Translations under genes and position numbers: made by a program
In this document: in pieces, positions 9,601 to 18,405 of the stretch
How the letters are laid out: every line of letters starts with the position of its first letter
Numbering within the stretch: position 1 is the first letter of the stretch
Source of the DNA: an uncultured Planctomycetaceae bacterium
GTDB taxonomy: Bacteria; Planctomycetota; Planctomycetia; Planctomycetales; Planctomycetaceae
Length of the DNA stretch: 64,000 nucleotides
NCBI GenBank assembly: GCA_903858815.1
Contig: CAIOKE010000324.1
Coordinates: 1 to 64,000, forward strand
Direction of reading: 5' to 3'
The notes under the pieces: generated by a model
What the model was told of the DNA's origin: nothing
Database searches by the model: none
What the model saw: the letters and a program-made list of their open reading frames with translations, nothing else

Positions 9601-12600
9601 GGATTTTCCGAATGGGATTCAATGCTGGCGCAACGGAGCCCTGATCACAATGGCTCCGCAGGTCCTGTATGCCGAGGATCAGGACGGTGACGGGGCGGCC
9701 GATCTGCGTCAGCCGCTGTATCTGGGGTTTGTGGAGGGCAACCAGCAGCATCGAGTGAATGGGATGCGCTGGGGACTGGATGGTTGGTTGTACCTTGCGA
9801 ATGGTGACAGTGGCGGGCTGGTATCGGGGACTGGCGCGTTGCCGGGGGTGGCTGATTCGGCCGGCAATGGATCATCAGGTGCGCCGGTGCTGCTGCGAGG
9901 CCGTGATCTGCGAATTGCGCCGGACACGAATCGGGCTCGGAGTGCTGCGGGCACAACTCAGTTTGCGCGTGAGCGTGATGACTTCGGTAACTGGTTTGGC
10001 AATAACAATTCGAATCCGATCTGGCAGTATCGCTTTGATGACCGATATGCAGAACGCAATCCGCACGCGCGGTTGTCGGGACTGACCGCCGAGGTGTCTG
10101 CGGTACCCGGCGCGGCCCCGGTGTATCCTCGCAGTCGCACGCTGGATCGCTACAACGACTTTGGCACGGCAAATCGCTTTACCTCCGCCTGTGGCACCAT
10201 GATTTACCGGGATGTGCTGCTGGGGTCGCAGTATTACGGCAATGCCTTTACTTCTGAGCCGGTGCACAATCTGGTTTCGCGGCTGGTGCTGCAGTCGGAA
10301 GGTGCCGGGTTTCATGGAGTTCGAGCAGGTGATGAACAGCATTCGGAGTTTCTGGCGTCGGAGGACAACTGGTTTCGTCCCACGATGCTGCGTACCGGAC
10401 CGGATGGAGCGATCTGGGTGGCTGACATGTATCGTGCTGTGATCGAGCATCCCGAGTGGATTCCGGCGGAATACCAGCGGAAATTGAAACTGAGTTCCGG
10501 GAGTGACCGAGGGCGGATTTATCGGATCGTGCCGGACACCGGCTGCTGCGGCAAAGATCAGGGAATTAATGAAAGTCAAGAAAATTCGAGCCAGCGGGGT
10601 TTCTTTGCCGCCGACTGGAAATCGCTGGATTTGGTGGCAATGGCAGAGCGTGTGGGGAGTGTGAATGGGTGGTGGCGTGACACGGCTCAAAGGATGCTGC
10701 AGCATCGCCGTTCCGAGGCGTCTGGACACGAAGGTGTTGTTGAGGTGCTCAGCAGGGTCAGTCAGGGAGCTGCGGCGCCGGCAGCGCAGGCGTTGTCGAC
10801 TTTGGCGATGCTGGCTGAGGAGCGTATGGACGAGCGGACGCTGCAGTCGCTGCAGGGTGGATTGCGGCATGCGGACCCGCGAGTGCGGGCGATCGCAGTG
10901 CAACTGCTTGAGCCCCAGCTGCGATTGGGATCTGCGGATGTGCTGAACGCGGTGCTGCAACTTGAGTCTGAGACGGATGAACGTGTGCAGCTGCAGCTGG
11001 TGCTGAGTCTGGGGGAGGTTCCCGGATCGGAGGCGGCTGCGGCGATCGGACGTTTGCTGGCTCGGACGGTGCAGAGCGAGTGGGTTCAGCGTGCCGGTCT
11101 GACGTCATTGAGTGGAGAGAATGTCGGCGGAGTTCTGGAATCGGTCCTTGAGCTGAGTGCTGCGGGGACCGAGGAGTTGACTGGTCGACTGCTGGCACAA
11201 GCGGCAGAATTTGGTCAGGGTGAGAAGCTGGCCGGACCGCTGAGAAGCCTGCTGCGTCGCGTCTCTGACGATCCGGGTTCGGTCAGTTTCGCGGCGGTGA
11301 CGGCAGTTGTGCGTACGATTCTGCCTGGTACTGAGGGTGCCCGGTTGCGGTCAAATGCTGACGTGCAGGCGGCTCTCGAAGACGCTCGGAAGGCTGCTTC
11401 GAAAATCGCGTTGAATGTGTCGGGTGATGTGCAGCAGCGTGCGGCGTGTGTGGAGTTTCTGGATGCGGCAGGGATTGATCCGGCGAGTCTGTCGGAGTTG
11501 TTGCAGCCGCAGGTCCCGCTGGAGGTTCAGCGTGCGGCGGCCGCAGCGATTTCGCGGCGGGGTTCGCAGGGTGATCTCGAGCATTTACTGAGACGTTTCT
11601 CTGAGTATTCCCCGGCTGTTCGTGCGGAACTGGTCGATGGCATGCTCAGTCGTGCCATTTCTGTGGACTGGCTGCTGAGTGCCCTGGAAGCACAGATCTT
11701 GTCCGCCGTGGACCTTGACGCGGCTCAGCGAGATCGGCTGCTGAGTGATCGTCGGGAGGCGGTGGCCCAGCGTGCCCAGCGGGTGCTGGTCATGCAGGTC
11801 GATGCGGATCGTCAGAAGCTGGTGGAACTGAAACGCAGTGAGCTGGAGGGTGTTACCGGAGGGGCGGCCGCCGGGGCGATTGTGTTTGAAAAACGTTGTG
11901 GGACTTGTCATCGATTGCAGAGTATCGGACGTGAGGTTGGAGCTGACCTCGCGGCGCTGAAGGATCGTTCGACGCAGGCCCTGTTAGTGGCGATTCTGGA
12001 CCCTAATCGCGCGGTGGAAGCAAAGTTTCTCAGTTATACGGCCGTGACGACAGCAGGTGTACAGCATGTGGGCATGCTGCGGGGGGAAAGTGGGAACGCG
12101 GTGACGCTGCTGGGGCCGGATGGTCGTGAGCAGACGCTGGCTCGCAATGAACTTGAGCTTTTGACGGCCTCGAAACGCTCGTTGATGCCGGAGGGTCTGG
12201 AGAAGGACCTGAGCAATCAGGAGCTGGCGGATGTGATCGCTTTTGTGCAGTCGGCGGGAGCGGCGTGGAAACAGTTTGCAGGCAATGTGCCGGCATCCGG
12301 TCAGTTGCAGGCAGACGGCTCAATCCTGCTTCCGGCGTCTGCAGCCGAGATCTACGGACCCAGTCTGGTCTTCGAGGAAAAGTACGGGAATATCGGGTTC
12401 TGGACCAGCACTGAGGACTATGTTCGCTGGACTTTTGATGTGCCTCAGGGGGGCGACTGGGTCGTAGAGCTGGAATTTGCCTGTGATGATGGGACGGCCG
12501 GAAGTCCGATTCGGTTCTCGACGGGCACTCGGCTGCTGACTGCTCGTGTGCCGGGGACGGGCACGTGGGACGAATATCGTCTTTGGATTGCTGGTACCAT

Positions 12601-12703
12601 TGATCTGCACCGGGGGCGTGGTCAGTTGATTGTGACGGCGCCTGAAAAGCCTGGAATGGCATTAATTGACCTGAAGGCTATTCGCCTGAAACCGCCAAAG
12701 TAG
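6647..12703 (+). CDS. Giant secreted fusion: polysaccharide deacetylase + ceramidase-like + PVC-type dehydrogenase/HEAT/cytochrome c
   Basis: A 2018-residue secreted protein with a signal peptide (residues 1-23). Domains in order: (1) about 50-400, a carbohydrate esterase 4-like deacetylase with AIDDM, HSADH and FRTPCC, its metal and catalytic motifs; (2) about 460-830, similar to neutral/alkaline ceramidase, with VGAAVVDVTP, ATHSHSAPW (near 550) and NYACHCTTETG (near 657); (3) from about 930, the PVC-type membrane-bound dehydrogenase beta-propeller beginning VAFDWDERGRLWVVEMGDYP; (4) about 1370-1710, HEAT-like helical repeats; (5) a c-type heme site CGTCH at 1751-1755; (6) a C-terminal beta-sandwich that resembles a carbohydrate-binding module. 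Start: ATG at 6647, which opens the signal peptide; the upstream open frame overlaps the transporter gene. The parts suggest removal of acyl or acetyl groups from a glycan or glycolipid, plus sugar oxidation with electrons passed to heme. That role is inference. Confidence 0.9.
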   Translation: MICRVLSAVALLLVCLHQPPFVGAQEQPLPGPSPELRALEQDPASPWHPRMDSPRLLTPEWVGDQTTQAVIVLAIDDMRDPAKYEAWLRPVLNRLKQIDGRAGVSIMTNDVRPDDPQLQSWLGEGLSIECHSADHPCPLLQGGDFAKAKSTYDRCIDRMAEIPGNRPVAFRTPCCDSLNTVSPRFFAEIFSGTTAAGRYLQIDSSVFMFFTSRDPELPKDRVLDAQGAERFLKYLPKGNRFGGNLQQHFVNYVENYPYPWVINGTCWQIPCLAPSDWSAQHLQGVHNPVTLDDWKAAIDLTVAKRGVFSLVFHPHGWIRPEQVVELIEHAVSTHGPRVKFLNFREVSERLNNAYCGGRTLREHAPAFLEQHRRSVEAERVLTALPEQDQQVLAAVLQSPQRFGLPPVRRPDGTHNGFFVHDQHLCWQNEDTSTLPDLLVRVSIESVLQQGRRNVAAQQEPLIPVGAAVVDVTPDYPVRLTGYGNRLTEASTAAVRIHARALAVGAADDLQSLLLTVDNCGVPLELTESVYQRIAAQVKIPRERFAISATHSHSAPWLRGFAPNIFAEVPADQAARLAQYEVELADKLVQVALSAVQQQVPATLHLGYGEAGFAMNRRALKDGRWSGFGEVPDGPVDKRVPLLAARDASGKLVALLVNYACHCTTETGEFNQISGDWAGFAADMLEAEYSGAVALVAIGCGADANPSPRGTHEQARQHGRTLADEVRRILTADGQMRRISGRITAQLSRIDLPLGRIPTREELQQEAADKGVTGSRARYFLGLLESGQSIPSTVPDYPVQTWCFGEDLAMVFLAGEVVVDYSIRLNEMFDGSRLWVNAYSNDVPCYIASARLLREGGYEVDSSMLYYRRPSRLAPEAEDLICDAVQKQLPQHFYTAALQAKFPAPKSPTEAQAVLHARGGLKAVLAAAEPLIRDPVAFDWDERGRLWVVEMGDYPSGGGQTGRVRILEDQDGDFVYDRAVTFLDGLDFPNGIQCWRNGALITMAPQVLYAEDQDGDGAADLRQPLYLGFVEGNQQHRVNGMRWGLDGWLYLANGDSGGLVSGTGALPGVADSAGNGSSGAPVLLRGRDLRIAPDTNRARSAAGTTQFARERDDFGNWFGNNNSNPIWQYRFDDRYAERNPHARLSGLTAEVSAVPGAAPVYPRSRTLDRYNDFGTANRFTSACGTMIYRDVLLGSQYYGNAFTSEPVHNLVSRLVLQSEGAGFHGVRAGDEQHSEFLASEDNWFRPTMLRTGPDGAIWVADMYRAVIEHPEWIPAEYQRKLKLSSGSDRGRIYRIVPDTGCCGKDQGINESQENSSQRGFFAADWKSLDLVAMAERVGSVNGWWRDTAQRMLQHRRSEASGHEGVVEVLSRVSQGAAAPAAQALSTLAMLAEERMDERTLQSLQGGLRHADPRVRAIAVQLLEPQLRLGSADVLNAVLQLESETDERVQLQLVLSLGEVPGSEAAAAIGRLLARTVQSEWVQRAGLTSLSGENVGGVLESVLELSAAGTEELTGRLLAQAAEFGQGEKLAGPLRSLLRRVSDDPGSVSFAAVTAVVRTILPGTEGARLRSNADVQAALEDARKAASKIALNVSGDVQQRAACVEFLDAAGIDPASLSELLQPQVPLEVQRAAAAAISRRGSQGDLEHLLRRFSEYSPAVRAELVDGMLSRAISVDWLLSALEAQILSAVDLDAAQRDRLLSDRREAVAQRAQRVLVMQVDADRQKLVELKRSELEGVTGGAAAGAIVFEKRCGTCHRLQSIGREVGADLAALKDRSTQALLVAILDPNRAVEAKFLSYTAVTTAGVQHVGMLRGESGNAVTLLGPDGREQTLARNELELLTASKRSLMPEGLEKDLSNQELADVIAFVQSAGAAWKQFAGNVPASGQLQADGSILLPASAAEIYGPSLVFEEKYGNIGFWTSTEDYVRWTFDVPQGGDWVVELEFACDDGTAGSPIRFSTGTRLLTARVPGTGTWDEYRLWIAGTIDLHRGRGQLIVTAPEKPGMALIDLKAIRLKPPK

Positions 12704-12774
12704 GTATCGGTCAGTGCGCTGAAAACGGGACCTGTTGCATTTTGAGTGAGTTGGGGTGGGGGAGGAAGAATCGT

Positions 12775-14286
12775 ATGTCTGGAGAAGTTCGTCCTGCCGG
12801 TTTTCGGCTGTTGCTGGTGGTCATCTGGTGTCTGTCGTGTCCGGCGTTCAGTGGACGGCTGCTGGCACAGAATCGAATTCAGCAGGAGAATGCTTTGCCG
12901 GGTGCCATAGACTGGCAGCTGACTCGTGTGAAGGTTGTGGGTAATGGCTGTCGATCAGTGCCGGTGGAGGCTTACTGTTCGAGGCAGAGTGTGGCGGCGG
13001 GTGAGACGATCGACATTATGGCTTCGACGAATCCCGCCCGGGCATTTCGGCTGGAGATTTTTCGCACGGGCTTCTATGGCGGACGGGGTGCCCGACTGAT
13101 GCGCACAATCGATCGCGTGGATTGTGGAACTCAGGCTGATCCTGAACCCGGCGAGAAGAATCTGCATGAGTGTCGCTGGACGCCGACGGTCACGCTGACG
13201 ATTCCGCAGGACTGGCTCAGTGGTGTGTATCTGGGACGTTTGACAACGATCCCTGAGGGGAATGAGCCGTACTGGCAGAGTTATGTGATTTTTATCGTAC
13301 GTGACGACCGCCCGGCAGATGTTTTGTTCCAGTGTTCTGACAACACGTGGCAGGCGTACAACGTCTGGCCCACGAATTTCTCGGTCTATACGCATCCGAA
13401 GGGCGGTCAGGGGCCGTGGGCTGATGTCAGTTTTGACCGGCCTTATGGTCGTGAGTCGCAGTTCACTTCGGTGGTGAATGATCCGCTGACGGTTGGTGCT
13501 GGTGAGTTTCTGCCCTATGAGTTTCCGATGACATACTGGCTGGAGCAGCAGGGGTATGACGTGTCGTATGTTTCAAATTCCGACATGCTGACTCCGGACC
13601 GGGGGCTGAAGTGTCGCTGTTTCATCAGCATTGGTCACGATGAGTACTGGGATCAACGCCAGTTCGACAGTGTGTCGCGGATGCGAGACGAGGGTGTCGA
13701 TCTGTTGTTTTTGAGTGGAAACAGTGTGTGCTGGGTCAGTCCTCTCAGGGCAGCAGCCGATGGTCGCGCCAACCGGATCTTTTTCCGGGGTGGACCCTAT
13801 GGCGGTGAGAATGAGTACGCTGTGCAGCGTGAGCGTGAGCACGGTCCCTTTCCGCATCGTGGCCCGGACGAGGGTTTATTGATGGGAGCCCGCAATGTGG
13901 AACCGGTGAATGGTGGCGGGGACTGGACAGTGACAAAGGCGGATCACTGGATCTTTCGGGGTGCGGGAGTGAAGAATGGGGATTCGATTCCGGGATTGAT
14001 TGGCTGGGAGTATCACGGGCAACCAGCAGAGATTCCTGGCCTGGAAGTCGTGGCTGGTGGCACAGCGTGGCAGGGTGGCATTAATCCGCAGCAATGGACT
14101 GCAACAATTTATCCGGGTCCGAAAGGGAACTTTGTGTTCAATGCAGCAACGATTTGGTGGGCTCAGGCCCTGGGAGATCCTCCGGGGCACACATTGCCGT
14201 GGTCGCATTACAGTCGACCGCACGGTCCGGATGAGCGCGTTCAGATTATGACTCATAACCTGCTGAAGAAGGCGATTGAGAACTGA
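12775..14286 (+). CDS. Secreted N,N-dimethylformamidase large-subunit-like protein (DUF6605-type)
   Basis: A 503-residue protein with a signal peptide (cleavage after about residue 32, ...SGRLLAQ). The body resembles the C-terminal region of the N,N-dimethylformamidase large subunit: FRLEIFRTGFYGG, then DNTWQAYNVWP, the FISIGHDEYWD motif and a glycine-rich LFLSGNSVCW loop typical of a flavodoxin/glutaminase-like fold. Bacterial secreted homologues are common, but most have no proven substrate, so an amidase role is only suggested. Start: ATG at 12775 with a strong GGAGGA at 12761-12766; a TTG at 12742 would extend it without adding a better signal. It is 71 bases after the giant fusion gene and may be co-transcribed with it. 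Confidence 0.85.
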   Translation: MSGEVRPAGFRLLLVVIWCLSCPAFSGRLLAQNRIQQENALPGAIDWQLTRVKVVGNGCRSVPVEAYCSRQSVAAGETIDIMASTNPARAFRLEIFRTGFYGGRGARLMRTIDRVDCGTQADPEPGEKNLHECRWTPTVTLTIPQDWLSGVYLGRLTTIPEGNEPYWQSYVIFIVRDDRPADVLFQCSDNTWQAYNVWPTNFSVYTHPKGGQGPWADVSFDRPYGRESQFTSVVNDPLTVGAGEFLPYEFPMTYWLEQQGYDVSYVSNSDMLTPDRGLKCRCFISIGHDEYWDQRQFDSVSRMRDEGVDLLFLSGNSVCWVSPLRAAADGRANRIFFRGGPYGGENEYAVQREREHGPFPHRGPDEGLLMGARNVEPVNGGGDWTVTKADHWIFRGAGVKNGDSIPGLIGWEYHGQPAEIPGLEVVAGGTAWQGGINPQQWTATIYPGPKGNFVFNAATIWWAQALGDPPGHTLPWSHYSRPHGPDERVQIMTHNLLKKAIEN

Positions 14287-14400
14287 ATGTTCAATTCTCA
14301 TCAGTTTTCGGGAACAATCTGCAGTCTTCTGCCGTCACAGGCCATGGATAGGTGCGACTGACATGTGGTAGTAGTCCATTTCCACTGAAGGATCTGACCC

Positions 14401-16761
14401 ATGGTGATGCCGCTGCTTGCAGGATTACGCTCTGTTGGTTCGATTCTGGGACCGTTTCTGCTGATGGCCGTCGGTGGCCTGTTGTCTCAGGGCATTGCGG
14501 GGGCGCAGGACCTGACGAATCCTCAACCGGCGAGAATTCAGGCGTTAACTTCAGGGTTCGAGATCAGTCGACTGCACGTGGATGCGGTTGTGCGTGGACA
14601 GTCTGCGAAGGTACGGATCAGCAATGTCCTGAAGAATCCGTCTGCATCGGTGATTGAGGCATCATTCCTGTTTCCGCTGCCTGATGATGCTGTTGTGGGG
14701 GCATTGACACTGCTGGTTGACGGTAAGGAGTTGCCTGGTAATGTGCTCGATGCCGCTGAGGCTCGTCGGATCTATGAGGCGACGGTCCGTCGGCAGCGGG
14801 ATCCTGCGTTGCTGGAATATGCCGGTCGGCGATTGATTCGCAGCCGCGTCTTTCCGATTCCGGCCGGTCAGGAGCGGACCGTGGAGTTTGAGTACACGGT
14901 TGTACCGATGCTGCGTGGAAACCTGCGAGAACTGAGATTGCCGCTGCGATCCGTTCGGGGGGCTCAGGCGCTGGGCACAGTGGATCCTGCACCGCTGAAG
15001 GTGCAGGAGCTGAATGCCAGTGTTGTGATTCACAGCGAGCAGCCCTTATCGACGCTGTATTGTCCGTCACACAGCGATGCACGCATTGAGGGCAGTGCAC
15101 AGCAGAAAACGGTCTCGTTGAAGCAGCAGACACCGGGTGTGCCGGATGACTTTGTGGTGATGTTCAGGAGCGACGGGGAAGACGGTGTCCCCACGGTGCT
15201 CAGTTATCGTCGAGACACCAGCGAACCAGGGTATTTCATGGTTCTGGTGGCACCGGCCGATCAGCAGACGCGACCGATTCCCGGTGGCCGCAGTATTGTG
15301 ATGGTCATTGACCGATCGGGATCGATGCGAGGCGAGAAATTCGTGCAGGCCCAGCTGGGGATTCGCAGGCTGCTGGAGTCGCTGAATCCGGACGACCATT
15401 TCAACCTTGTGGTCTATGACAGTGATGTCGAATTGTTCCGCACTGAGCTGCAGGCAGCGACACCAGAGAACCTGCAGGCGGGGCGTGAGTGGGCTGATGC
15501 GCTGAAGCCTCAGGGGGGAACTAATATTTCTGAAGCGCTGAGAGTGGGATTAAAGCAGGCGGCCACGGGTGACCGACCTGCATGGGTGCTGTTTTTGACG
15601 GACGGTCTGCCGACTGCTGGTGTGACTGATGAAAAAAAGATTGCAGCTCTGGCGGTCGAGTCAAACACAAAGCAGGCTCGAGTGTTCTCGCTGGGGGTTG
15701 GCTATGACGTGAATACAAGATTACTGGATCGGTTGAGTACTGCTCACCGGGGGCGCACGGCTTATGTTCTGCCGGGAGAGCAGATTGATTCGGCAGTGGC
15801 TGCAATTGAGTCGGGGATTGCAGATCCGTTGCTGACGGATCTGACTTTGCAGCTGAACGGGCTGGACGGGAAGCCGCTGGAGGGGATTACTCGGGTCTGG
15901 CCGACGGCTCCGGCTGACCTCTATCGGGGTGAAGTGTTTGTCGTGACCGGCCGTTACCGCACTGCGGGGGACGTTGACTTGCAGTTGAGCGGACGGCGGG
16001 AAGGGGTCGCTGTGACGTTGTCTGGTCGCGGAAATCTGGCAGCAGAGAGCGCTGATTCTTCATTGTCATTCGTGGAGCGGCTGTGGGCGGGGCGACGGAT
16101 TGCGCAGCTGACGGCTCAGATGGACCAGAATGGCGAGAGTGAGGAGTTGCTGACGGAGTTACTTGAGCTTTCGAAGCGATACGGAATCCTGACTCCGTGG
16201 ACTGCGTTTCTGGCAGACGAGCGTCAGTCTCTGGACTCGACAACTGCCCTGCCCCAGCTGCGAGGTGTATTGCAGGAGCAGGCAAAGAGGGTGTCGGGGG
16301 CAGAGGCGATTCACAGTCGAGACTCAGTGCAGATGCTTTCGCGTGCGTTTGGTCCACTGCCGGAGTTGTTTGGCACAGGGGCGGCTGTTGATTCCGCTGC
16401 TGCTCCGGGGTTGGCCGGTGCCGGCACTGGTGGTTCAATAAGTGGCGGCATGAAAGGCAAACAATTGGCGGTCGAAAGTAAGGCATCGCTTGCACCGGAT
16501 CGAACTCCGCGGAGTGTTGCAGGTCGTACCTTCTTCTGGAAGGATGGATGCTGGATAGATGTCAGGTTGCGGCCCACGGATCGCGCTAAGGCAAAGCAGG
16601 TGACAGTATTTTCGGATGAGTATTTTCGGCTGACGGAGGCTGACGCCGAGGCTGCGGCCTGTCTGGCATCACTGGGAGACAGCCGGGCGCTGATTCAACT
16701 TGGAGAGATCGTATATCTGATCGAGCCGTCAGAGGTGAAAGCGGACGCGGAAAAGCAGTGA
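14401..16761 (+). CDS. Secreted VIT + von Willebrand factor A domain protein
   Basis: A 786-residue exported protein with the inter-alpha-trypsin-inhibitor layout. Seen: a long signal peptide (about residues 1-36, ending GIAGAQ); a VIT domain (about 45-190) with EASFLFPLPDDAVV and the AEARRIYE signature; a von Willebrand A domain from about 297, with the metal-ion-dependent adhesion site DRSGS at 304-308 and the downstream FLTDGLPT; and a C-terminal region near 540-680 with the ELLELSKRYGILTPWTAFL motif common in bacterial VIT proteins. No C-terminal anchor is seen. Start: ATG at 14401 after GAAGGA. A terminator follows at 16779. Likely role is metal-dependent protein binding or adhesion at the cell surface; the partner is unknown. 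Confidence 0.92.
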   Translation: MVMPLLAGLRSVGSILGPFLLMAVGGLLSQGIAGAQDLTNPQPARIQALTSGFEISRLHVDAVVRGQSAKVRISNVLKNPSASVIEASFLFPLPDDAVVGALTLLVDGKELPGNVLDAAEARRIYEATVRRQRDPALLEYAGRRLIRSRVFPIPAGQERTVEFEYTVVPMLRGNLRELRLPLRSVRGAQALGTVDPAPLKVQELNASVVIHSEQPLSTLYCPSHSDARIEGSAQQKTVSLKQQTPGVPDDFVVMFRSDGEDGVPTVLSYRRDTSEPGYFMVLVAPADQQTRPIPGGRSIVMVIDRSGSMRGEKFVQAQLGIRRLLESLNPDDHFNLVVYDSDVELFRTELQAATPENLQAGREWADALKPQGGTNISEALRVGLKQAATGDRPAWVLFLTDGLPTAGVTDEKKIAALAVESNTKQARVFSLGVGYDVNTRLLDRLSTAHRGRTAYVLPGEQIDSAVAAIESGIADPLLTDLTLQLNGLDGKPLEGITRVWPTAPADLYRGEVFVVTGRYRTAGDVDLQLSGRREGVAVTLSGRGNLAAESADSSLSFVERLWAGRRIAQLTAQMDQNGESEELLTELLELSKRYGILTPWTAFLADERQSLDSTTALPQLRGVLQEQAKRVSGAEAIHSRDSVQMLSRAFGPLPELFGTGAAVDSAAAPGLAGAGTGGSISGGMKGKQLAVESKASLAPDRTPRSVAGRTFFWKDGCWIDVRLRPTDRAKAKQVTVFSDEYFRLTEADAEAAACLASLGDSRALIQLGEIVYLIEPSEVKADAEKQ

Positions 16762-16778
16762 GATTCTGTTGGGGCAAT

Positions 16779-16799
16779 TCAGGCGTGCCTGAGTTTTTT
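16779..16799 (+). terminator. Intrinsic terminator after the VIT/vWA gene
   Basis: TCAGG-cgtg-CCTGA followed by G and six T, 17 bases past the stop codon. Confidence 0.75.
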
Positions 16800-16972
16800 G
16801 TGACGCACGAAACCAGTCGGGCTCGTTCAGTTTTATTACCCTGATCCTCGAATGATTTTTTTGGTTCACCGTAAAATGCTGTGCGCGGTCTGCTGTCCCG
16901 TCTGAGTGGTGGTGATTCATCACCACCGAAGGACATGGTGGTCAGTGCACGCAAAGTCCCGCTTGGGAGGGC

Positions 16973-16992
16973 GAGGCTCCCGCCGAGCCGAA
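16973..16992 (+). repeat. Dispersed GGCTC/GAGCC hairpin repeat, single copy
   Basis: It matches the central hairpin of the tandem units at 41-60 and 125-143, including the preceding GGGAGGGC and the following CGAAA, and stands directly before the heptamer run. Confidence 0.7.
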
Positions 16993-16996
16993 AGAA

Positions 16997-17039
16997 GTGG
17001 TCAGTGGTCAGTAGTCAGTATTCAGTTCTCAGTGGTCAG
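16997..17039 (+). repeat. Degenerate heptamer repeat (unit TCAGTGG-like)
   Basis: About six consecutive 7-base units based on GGTCAGT, with variants AGTCAGT, ATTCAGT and TCTCAGT. A second, shorter run of the same heptamer is at 58744-58762, again beside a hairpin repeat. Confidence 0.75.
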
Positions 17040-17051
17040 CCAAAATGTAGT

Positions 17052-17069
17052 CCGGGCATTCCTGCCCGG
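17052..17069. repeat. CCGGGC-n6-GCCCGG hairpin
   Basis: A perfect 6-bp stem. A close relative with a 4-base loop is at 18469-18484, on the other side of the carboxylate-amine ligase gene. Confidence 0.6.
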
Positions 17070-17292
17070 CCGCCTTTGGCCTTAACGTCGTAACAGCCTG
17101 TCAAATCGGAATCCGAAAGAGCGTTCCATGGGCATTATGGCGATAAATTGTTGATCCTCACAATTGAGCTTCGCGCCTCGAATGACCCGGTCACCGTTGC
17201 TTTGGACAGCGGGGTTCAACGCTGCCAGGTGGATCAGCTCGATTTCGCACTTCGGGCTGAGGATTTTGGATTCTTTGCGATGCAACCGTGGC

Positions 17293-18405
17293 TCACCAGG
17301 CAGGCGTTTCCAGCAGCTTCTCGACGACCTTCCGGCGACTGCCGGTTTGTTCGTAAATCTCCAGTTGGCGGCGTGCACCGCTGGTACCGGGGATGTCAGC
17401 AAGTCTTTCCAGTTCCGCACGGCACTGCAGTTCTGAAGCGGCCGGACCAAGCCGTGTAATCAGATCATCCACCAGTTGTGGTACTGACCGTTGCTGAAAG
17501 TCTCGATAGCTGACCAGTGAGGCATCAGCACCGTAGCGCGTGGCCCGCCACTTATTCTGCTCCACCATCATAGGGTGGTATTCAGACTGAAACGTTCCCT
17601 CATCAATTTCCTGAGAGATGGTATGGACGAGGCACTGAATCAGGGCGGTGAGTGAGAGGACGTGGTTGAGATCCGGAGGAATATCGCAGACGCGGACTTC
17701 AATGGTGCCGAAGTGATGGTGCGGCCGAATGTCCCACCAGACTTCGCGGATCGAATTGATGAATCCGGTGTCCATCAGGTGTTTAATGAGCCAGACGTAT
17801 TCGCTCCAGTTTCGCATTTGGTAGGGCAGTCCGGCGGTCGGCAGACCCTCCATGATTTTTGAGCGATTGGAATGCAGCCCGGTACTGCGACCTTCCCAGA
17901 ACGGCGAGTTTGCTGAGAGGGCCAGCAGCAGGGGCAGATGATGCAGCATTCTGTCGCAGATCATGACGGCTTTGTCGCCCGAGTCGACTCCGATGTGCAC
18001 GTGCAGACCGAACGTCACCAGCCGGCGCACGACGTCTTCCATCAGCGTCACAAGGCGGTGATAGCGTTCGTGAAACGTAATTTTCTGGTGTCGCCATGAG
18101 GAAAACGGGTGAGTGCCTGCCCAAAGAAGGCGAATCCCCATGGGGTGCAGCAGTTGTTCAAGTTGCGACAGTTTAGCCCGCAGATCGTCTCCAGCCTCGC
18201 CGACGGTGTCGCAGATTTTCGTATTGATTTCCACGTAGCATTGCATGAGTTCCGGCTTGACAGACTCTTTCAGGGAATCCGGCAAAGCGGCAAGAACCTG
18301 ATCAATGCAGCTTTTCAGAGACAGTTCGCGGGAATCAATGAGTTGCAGCTCGATCTCGACTCCGATTGTGGGTTTGGGGTTCGGCGTGAACCTCATAACT
18401 GTCAT
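17293..18405 (-). CDS. GCS2-family carboxylate-amine ligase (glutamate-cysteine ligase type 2-like)
   Basis: An ATP-grasp-like ligase of the YbdK/GCS2 family, which joins an amine to a carboxylate; glutamate-cysteine ligase activity is proven for some members and weak for others. Seen: the N-terminal GVEIELQL, which holds the metal-binding glutamates, the YVEINT segment, GLHVHIGV (a family hallmark) and HHHFGTIEVRVCD. Length (370 residues) fits the family. Start: ATG at 18405 is favoured; ATG at 18396 and an upstream ATG at 18465 are in frame and also possible, since none has a convincing ribosome-binding site. No glutathione synthetase gene is beside it. It diverges from the sensor kinase gene. 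Confidence 0.9.
   Translation of the reverse strand: MTVMRFTPNPKPTIGVEIELQLIDSRELSLKSCIDQVLAALPDSLKESVKPELMQCYVEINTKICDTVGEAGDDLRAKLSQLEQLLHPMGIRLLWAGTHPFSSWRHQKITFHERYHRLVTLMEDVVRRLVTFGLHVHIGVDSGDKAVMICDRMLHHLPLLLALSANSPFWEGRSTGLHSNRSKIMEGLPTAGLPYQMRNWSEYVWLIKHLMDTGFINSIREVWWDIRPHHHFGTIEVRVCDIPPDLNHVLSLTALIQCLVHTISQEIDEGTFQSEYHPMMVEQNKWRATRYGADASLVSYRDFQQRSVPQLVDDLITRLGPAASELQCRAELERLADIPGTSGARRQLEIYEQTGSRRKVVEKLLETPAW

Larger units (their letters stand above)
16762..17292. other. Repeat-bearing intergenic stretch between convergent genes
   Basis: Besides the terminator at 16779, this gap holds a hairpin GGTGGTGA-ttca-TCACCACC (16908-16927), one copy of the GGCTC/GAGCC dispersed repeat (16973-16992), a run of degenerate heptamers (16997-17039) and a CCGGGC/GCCCGG hairpin (17052-17069). 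The part from 17090 to 17292 has no recognisable feature. Confidence 0.6.

Noticed and set aside
9875-10960. A 361-codon minus-strand open frame inside the giant fusion gene
   Set aside because: The sequence is His/Gln/Arg-rich without any domain, and the plus strand carries a clear propeller protein here.
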